Positions 6,846 to 10,139 of a stretch of DNA of 10,139 nucleotides are shown here, piece after piece. The DNA comes from Acidimicrobiaceae bacterium (GTDB lineage: Bacteria > Actinomycetota > Acidimicrobiia > Acidimicrobiales > Aldehydirespiratoraceae): contig VXNG01000057.1 of the NCBI GenBank assembly GCA_009840695.1, forward strand, positions 1 through 10,139. Direction: 5' to 3'. The notes under the pieces were generated by a model. The model saw only the letters and a program-made list of their open reading frames with translations, was not told where the DNA came from and searched no databases. The stretch's first letter is position 1, and each line of letters starts with the position of its first letter. The position numbers were made by a program, and so were the translations under genes.

Positions 6846-8258
6846 GTGAACGGCACCGGCTCTTTCGACAGCCTCACAGCCGGCCAGGACTGGATCGCGA
6901 CGCCCGACGTGCTGCTCAGCCCGGACGGACCGCGCCACCGGTGGTCCGCAAGCATCGTCGGCGGGACATTCTCGACGGTAGGACCGACCGAGCGGGTTCG
7001 GGAGCAGCATCCTGGGCTCGACGAGATGGATCTGACCGGCCAGCTCATGATGCCGGGATTCGTGGACACCCACCAGCATCTGACCCAGGTGTTCGCCAAG
7101 GTGCTGATCGGCGCCCAGCCGGCTCAGATCTGGAAGCGGATGTGGCTACCGCTGTACGGCGCCATGGACCCCCACGACGCCTACCTCGCGGCCAAGTGGA
7201 CCGCCCTCGAGTCGCTGCGGGGCGGGTTCACGACCATCGTCACCGCCGGCGAGCGCGACCCCCTCAAGGTCGAGCCGATCGAGCAGGCCATCGGCGAGTC
7301 AGGGATCCGGTGCGTGATGGCCCACGACTTCTCGGACCTCGCCGGCGGCCCGCCTTCAGCCGAGCCCGCCGATCCCGAGGCGGTCCGTGAGTGCGTGCGC
7401 CAAGCCGGTGACTACCTTTCACGCCCCAGCCAGAACAGCCGGCTCATCCGCGCCGTCACGTGCGCCTCGCACCAATCGGCATCCCTCGAGCTCATAGCGG
7501 CACTGTCACGGCTCTCGGCCGAGATGTCCGTCGTCTTCCAGATCCATTCGAACGAGCACACGCCGGAGGTGGAATGGTGCCTCGACACCTATGGCCGCCG
7601 TCCCATCGAGCTGCTCCACGACATAGGGGCACTCGGACCGCAGGCCCTGCTAGCGCACGCCACTCTGGTGTCATCGACCGAGGTCGGCCTGCTCCAGGAC
7701 TCCGGAACCGGCGTGAGCTACAACCCGGTCGCCAGCGCATGGAAGGGCAATGCCGTTGCACCGGCACTGGAGTACGCCAACCGCGGCATCCCGTTCGGGC
7801 TCGGCACGGACGCCACCCGCAACGACGGTTTCCGCCTAATGGATGCGGCCGAGACCGCGCAGAGGTTGACGTTCGGCATGCGGACCATCGACTGGAGCAG
7901 CGGCGACGGGCGGCTGTGGCTGCACGCCGCCACCCGCAACGGCGCAGCTGCCGCCTGCCTCGGGGAGGTGACCGGTTCCATCGCCGAGGGTCTGCGGGCC
8001 GACTTCCTCGTCGTGGGTTGTGAGGAGCCCGAGGTGCTTCCCAGCTGGGATCTCGAATGGGAGCTGGTGCGCCACTACGACCGCACGAACCTGCGAGCGG
8101 TCTTCGTCGACGGCGAGGCGACGGTGATCGACGGCGAGCCTGTCGGTTGGGATCTGGACCGCTTCATGGGCGAAGCCGCAGAGGCCGGCCGCCGCGCCGC
8201 CCGGAACGCGGACATGACGCTTATCGGCCGGGACCCCAGAGGTCTCGACCCCGCCTGA
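6846..8258 (+). CDS. Metal-dependent amidohydrolase, ATZ/TRZ / cytosine-deaminase-like
   Basis: A 470-residue cytoplasmic hydrolase of the amidohydrolase superfamily, close to the usual 440-480 of the ATZ/TRZ group. It has an N-terminal beta-sandwich part, MMPGFVDTHQHL with metal ligands H76 and H78, H234 with E237 in QIHSNEH (matching the HxxE of hydrolytic deaminases), H271 in LLAHATLV, and the catalytic aspartate D322 in GLGTDATRNDGF. The C-terminal composite domain is TGSIAEGLRADFLVV at 376-390. The HxH-HxxE-H-D set is that of mononuclear Zn/Fe enzymes that deaminate or dechlorinate heterocycles such as triazines, pyrimidines and purines. VSYNPVASAW (290-299) stands where relatives have HNPxSN; the histidine is Y292 here, and this region lines the substrate pocket, so specificity probably differs from characterised members. 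It is the last cassette gene. Amide, imine or ring hydrolysis are alternatives to deamination. Confidence 0.9.
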   Translation: MNGTGSFDSLTAGQDWIATPDVLLSPDGPRHRWSASIVGGTFSTVGPTERVREQHPGLDEMDLTGQLMMPGFVDTHQHLTQVFAKVLIGAQPAQIWKRMWLPLYGAMDPHDAYLAAKWTALESLRGGFTTIVTAGERDPLKVEPIEQAIGESGIRCVMAHDFSDLAGGPPSAEPADPEAVRECVRQAGDYLSRPSQNSRLIRAVTCASHQSASLELIAALSRLSAEMSVVFQIHSNEHTPEVEWCLDTYGRRPIELLHDIGALGPQALLAHATLVSSTEVGLLQDSGTGVSYNPVASAWKGNAVAPALEYANRGIPFGLGTDATRNDGFRLMDAAETAQRLTFGMRTIDWSSGDGRLWLHAATRNGAAAACLGEVTGSIAEGLRADFLVVGCEEPEVLPSWDLEWELVRHYDRTNLRAVFVDGEATVIDGEPVGWDLDRFMGEAAEAGRRAARNADMTLIGRDPRGLDPA

Positions 8259-8263
8259 CACCA

Positions 8264-8289
8264 GGACCGCCCCCGATGCCGGGCGGTCC
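8264..8289 (+). terminator. Hairpin ending the cassette transcript
   Basis: GGACCGCCC (8264-8272) and GGGCGGTCC (8281-8289) form a perfect 9-bp stem with an 8-base loop, starting 5 bases after the amidohydrolase stop. No T-run follows, which is common for terminators in high-GC actinobacteria. A second small stem, CCCCGG/CCGGGG (8288-8304), overlaps its right foot. It separates the cassette from the phosphodiesterase gene. Confidence 0.6.
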
Positions 8290-8304
8290 CCGGGCCCGCC
8301 GGGG

Positions 8305-8310
8305 TAGACA
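8305..8310 (+). promoter_or_regulatory. Possible -10 box for the phosphodiesterase gene (TAGACA)
   Basis: TAGACA ends 8 bases before the ATG at 8319, and no Shine-Dalgarno lies between. The last base is A instead of the preferred T, so the match is weaker than at the neighbouring genes. If real, the gene is leaderless and expressed independently of the cassette. Confidence 0.3.
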
Positions 8311-8318
8311 CTGGTCTG

Positions 8319-9074
8319 ATGGCCACCCGCATACCGGCTCTGCTGTCGCCGCCGATCGCCTTCGCCCACCGCGGCGCCTCCGCCCATGCTCGGGAGAACA
8401 CGCTTGAAGCGTTCGCGCTGGCCCACGAGATGGGAGCCACCGGCATCGAGACCGACGCGTGGGTCACCGCCGACGGCGAGATCGTGTTGAACCATGACGA
8501 GGCCGTCGGAGGGCTGCCCACGTTCTCGACCCGCCGGATCTTCGGTCGGCCCATCTCGAGCCTGACCCGGTCCCGGCTGCCCGGCCACATCCCGACTCTC
8601 GGCGAGTACTACGAGCACTGCGGCGCCGATCTCCCCCTGAGCGTCGACGTGAAGGACGAGTCCGCCTTCGTGGGACTGATCGCAGTGGCCCGGGACCACG
8701 GGGCGGCCGAGCAGCTGTGGGTCTGCCATCACGACGCCGGTGTGCTCCAGGCCTGGCGGTCCGCCGCGCCCGAGGTGCGGCTGGTGCACTCCACACGCCT
8801 GGACCGCCTGCCGCGGGGACCCGAGCGTCATGCTGCAGACCTCGCTGAGACCGGTATCGACGCGGTGAACTTCCACCGCGAGGACTGGAACGGCGGCCTC
8901 ACCACGCTGTATCACCGTTTCGGCCTGTTCGCCCTGGGCTGGGACGCCCAGCAGGCCCGCCAGATCGCCGAGTTGGTCGACGCGGGCATCGACGGCGTGT
9001 ACAGCGACCACGTCGACCGGATGGTGGAGACCCTGGCCCGCTTCACGGACGACGACGGCCTGAATCCCCTGTAG
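8319..9074 (+). CDS. Glycerophosphodiester phosphodiesterase family protein
   Basis: 251 residues with the GDPD TIM-barrel core and no signal peptide, so probably cytoplasmic. Motifs are AHRGAS...ENTLEAF (16-32, catalytic H17), GIETDAWVTADG with metal ligands E44 and D46, second catalytic H59 in VLNHDE, and SVDVKDE with D110 and K112 where many members have ExK. The C-terminal part has the LGWDAQQARQIAELVDAGIDGVYSDHVDRM ending in two pieces (937-1012 of the coding sequence corresponds to 8934-9020), usual for the family. The reaction is expected to be hydrolysis of glycerophosphodiesters to glycerol-3-phosphate and an alcohol; some relatives act on other phosphodiesters. It lies beyond the cassette terminator-like hairpin and is read here as a host housekeeping gene, not as part of the catabolic set. 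Confidence 0.9.
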   Translation: MATRIPALLSPPIAFAHRGASAHARENTLEAFALAHEMGATGIETDAWVTADGEIVLNHDEAVGGLPTFSTRRIFGRPISSLTRSRLPGHIPTLGEYYEHCGADLPLSVDVKDESAFVGLIAVARDHGAAEQLWVCHHDAGVLQAWRSAAPEVRLVHSTRLDRLPRGPERHAADLAETGIDAVNFHREDWNGGLTTLYHRFGLFALGWDAQQARQIAELVDAGIDGVYSDHVDRMVETLARFTDDDGLNPL

Positions 9075-9082
9075 CCCGTAGG

Positions 9083-9098
9083 GAGCCGTTCACGGCTC
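9083..9098. promoter_or_regulatory. 16-bp inverted repeat downstream of the phosphodiesterase gene
   Basis: GAGCCGT-TC-ACGGCTC, 7-bp arms (6 bp with a TTCA tetraloop as RNA), begins 8 bases after the phosphodiesterase stop. It falls at the -35 position relative to the TATCGT box of the next gene. It could be a small terminator without T-run or a protein-binding palindrome; the sequence does not decide. Confidence 0.4.
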
Positions 9099-9103
9099 GC
9101 GGG

Positions 9104-9109
9104 TATCGT
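9104..9109 (+). promoter_or_regulatory. Possible -10 box of a leaderless promoter (TATCGT)
   Basis: TATCGT matches TAnnnT and ends 7 bases before the ATG at 9117. No Shine-Dalgarno precedes that ATG. It would drive the 87-residue gene and perhaps the Tat genes behind it. Confidence 0.4.
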
Positions 9110-9116
9110 TCCGGTC

Positions 9117-9380
9117 ATGTGGATGCTGGTGCCGGCCGCGGCCACCGTCATCGCCCTCGGGGTGCTCATATGCGGTCTGCGGGCCGTGGCTCGCGCCGCG
9201 GCCGGTCTGACCGGAGCATTGAGGAAGACGTCGGCGGCGGCCGTGGCCTCCGACGAGCTGTCGCGTTCCGCGGCCCGGCTGGGCGACCACGCCGAGGCAA
9301 CCAGGGCCGCGGCCGACGGGTTGCGCGCCAACCGGACCGAGCCGCCCAGTGCGCAGCCGCCGCAAGCTCGCCCTCGCTAG
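9117..9380 (+). CDS. Small membrane-anchored protein of unknown function
   Basis: 87 residues. I do not recognise the family. Residues 1-20 are hydrophobic (WMLVPAAATVIALGVLICGL) and would be an N-terminal membrane anchor. Residues about 21-72 are Ala/Arg-rich and predicted helical, with a heptad-like character (SRSAARLGDHAEATRAAADGL). The tail is Pro-rich and ends within a 15-bp repeat. The layout, an N-terminal anchor followed by an amphipathic helix, resembles that of Tat A/B subunits and DUF948-like proteins but lacks their motifs. The start is supported by an upstream TATCGT box and codon usage like its neighbours. It lies 76 bases upstream of tatB, so a shared transcript is possible. 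Confidence 0.6.
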   Translation: MWMLVPAAATVIALGVLICGLRAVARAAAGLTGALRKTSAAAVASDELSRSAARLGDHAEATRAAADGLRANRTEPPSAQPPQARPR

Positions 9381-9444
9381 CGATTCCGCTGTTGTTCGCT
9401 GCGCTCACGGGCCGCTCGGGCCACGGCCTCGCAAGCTCGCCCTC
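9361..9444. repeat. 15-bp direct repeat (two copies) bracketing the pre-tatB spacer
   Basis: CGCAAGCTCGCCCTC occurs at 9361-9375 and again, identically, at 9430-9444. The first copy encodes the last residues of the 87-residue protein. The second ends exactly one base before the TAGGCT box of tatB. The spacer (9381-9456) holds no gene. A CGCTAGCG palindrome lies at 9375-9382. This may be a copy of a dispersed intergenic repeat or the trace of a small duplication or insertion. Confidence 0.65.
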
Positions 9445-9450
9445 TAGGCT
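9445..9450 (+). promoter_or_regulatory. Possible -10 box of a leaderless tatB promoter (TAGGCT)
   Basis: TAGGCT fits TAnnnT and lies 6 bases before the GTG at 9457, the same geometry as at pafC. No separate Shine-Dalgarno is present; the GGGG before the start is too close. Confidence 0.4.
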
Positions 9451-9456
9451 GACGGG

Positions 9457-10023
9457 GTGGGAAACCTCGGCGGGGGAGAGATCCTGGTCATTCTGCTGGT
9501 CGCCCTCATCGTGCTGGGTCCGACCAAGCTGCCCCCGGCCGTCCGGCAGGTCGGCAAGGTCGTGGGAGAGATCCGCCGCATCGGCCAGGGCTTCCAGGCG
9601 GAGCTGCGCGAGGCGGCCAAGCCCCTGACGGACGCGACCGCCGATCTGAAGGCGGCCGACAAGAGCCTGCGTGAGACCACCCAGAAGCCCCTCAAGGAGA
9701 TGACGGACACGCTGAAGGCCGCCGATCCCCGCAAGGCGATCGAACCGCCGCCCGACCCCAAGAACCAGGCGAGAGACAAGGCCAAGGACGCCGCGGCATC
9801 GGATAAGAGCGGTGACGCACCGGGAACTGCCGCGGCGGGCCCGGTCTCATGGGGCACCGCCGAGGCGAAGGTGAGTCCCCCGCCCGCGGCCGATCGCGAA
9901 GACACAGACGGTACTGCGGATGCTGTCGAGCCGGCTTCCGACCCTGATGCCGCGGGGTCGGATGCCGTCGAGCCGGCGCCAGAGCCGGAAGCCGAGACCA
10001 AGACCGACGGCACGCCTGACTAG
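9457..10023 (+). CDS. tatB: Tat translocase subunit, TatA/B family, TatB-like
   Basis: A 188-residue subunit of the twin-arginine translocase, which exports folded proteins. It has a short N-terminus, one membrane helix at about 8-20, a GP hinge at 21-22, and an amphipathic helix at about 25-55 (VRQVGKVVGEIRRIGQGFQAEL). The rest is a charged, then Pro/Ala/Glu/Asp-rich, tail. The IVLGPTKLP segment and the glutamate E8 match TatB (LGPxxLP, E8) rather than TatA, which has an FG hinge. The length also suits TatB better than the short TatA. In actinobacteria the gene before tatC in the pafBC region is usually tatA, so the naming is open. The GTG start is chosen because it gives the family N-terminus and has a TAGGCT box 6 bases before it. 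tatC follows after 17 bases. Confidence 0.85.
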   Translation: MGNLGGGEILVILLVALIVLGPTKLPPAVRQVGKVVGEIRRIGQGFQAELREAAKPLTDATADLKAADKSLRETTQKPLKEMTDTLKAADPRKAIEPPPDPKNQARDKAKDAAASDKSGDAPGTAAAGPVSWGTAEAKVSPPPAADREDTDGTADAVEPASDPDAAGSDAVEPAPEPEAETKTDGTPD

Positions 10024-10040
10024 GACTCCCAGCCGCCGCG

Positions 10041-10139
10041 ATGACCGACGCAGTCGACGACACGATGCCAGAGCGCCCCGACGACGGCGACGGCGGCCAC
10101 ATGACGCTCATGGAGCATCTGGCCGAGCTCCGCAACCGC
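10041..10139 (+). CDS. tatC: TatC, Sec-independent protein translocase core subunit (3'-truncated by window edge)
   Basis: The frame is open from the ATG at 10041 to the window end, 33 codons. Residues 21-33 read MTLMEHLAELRNR, the conserved cytoplasmic N-terminal motif of TatC that contributes to recognition of the twin-arginine signal peptide. It is preceded by an acidic extension (TDAVDDTMPERPDDGDGG). ATG 10101 (residue 21) is an alternative start that would give the minimal TatC N-terminus. The six membrane helices lie beyond the window. No Shine-Dalgarno is visible in the 17-base gap after tatB. Confidence 0.87.
   Translation, partial: MTDAVDDTMPERPDDGDGGHMTLMEHLAELRNR

Noticed and set aside
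2424..8318. Transposon or genomic-island ends around the cassette
   Set aside because: No transposase, integrase, tRNA gene, terminal inverted repeat or target-site duplication could be found by eye at either border.

Overview
The window is a high-GC (roughly 65-70%), densely packed stretch with very short intergenic gaps. It carries the actinobacterial pafB-pafC WYL regulator pair at one end and the start of a Tat export operon at the other. The gene families, the frequent GTG/TTG starts and the several apparently leaderless genes point to an actinobacterium. Acidimicrobiia or a related deep lineage is my guess, but the window alone does not prove the class. I see no RNA gene, CRISPR array, transposase or integrase, and no gap longer than about 90 bases between genes.

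Left block (1-2423, + strand): the 3' part of pafB, complete pafC, and lepB (signal peptidase I), whose GTG start overlaps the pafC stop.

Middle block (2454-8258): a self-contained uptake-and-catabolism cassette. A HutC-type GntR repressor gene (minus strand) diverges from five plus-strand genes: an SsuC/TauC-type ABC permease, its ATPase, an NMT1/SsuA-type substrate-binding lipoprotein, a TauE/SafE (TSUP) membrane transporter, and a metal-dependent amidohydrolase of the ATZ/TRZ/cytosine-deaminase type. The 39-base gap between the divergent starts holds most of a perfect 10-bp palindrome (TGTTATAACA). It overlaps the -10 box of a good forward promoter and lies 2 bases upstream of the gntR start codon. 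The likely logic is that a small nitrogen-containing (possibly sulfur-containing) compound is bound outside the cell, imported by the ABC system and hydrolysed or deaminated by the amidohydrolase. The TSUP protein would move a product or counter-ion, and the GntR protein would sense the substrate. The substrate cannot be read from the sequence.

Right block (8319-10139, + strand): a glycerophosphodiester phosphodiesterase-family gene, an 87-residue membrane-anchored protein of unknown function, a TatB-like Tat subunit, and the first 33 codons of tatC. In many actinobacteria pafBC is followed closely by tatA-tatC. Here about 7.7 kb, including the cassette, lies between them.

The housekeeping genes (pafC, the 87-residue gene, tatB, perhaps the phosphodiesterase) have a TAnnnT-like box 6-8 bases before the start codon and no Shine-Dalgarno, so they look leaderless. 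Three cassette genes instead have clear AAGGA-type ribosome binding sites.
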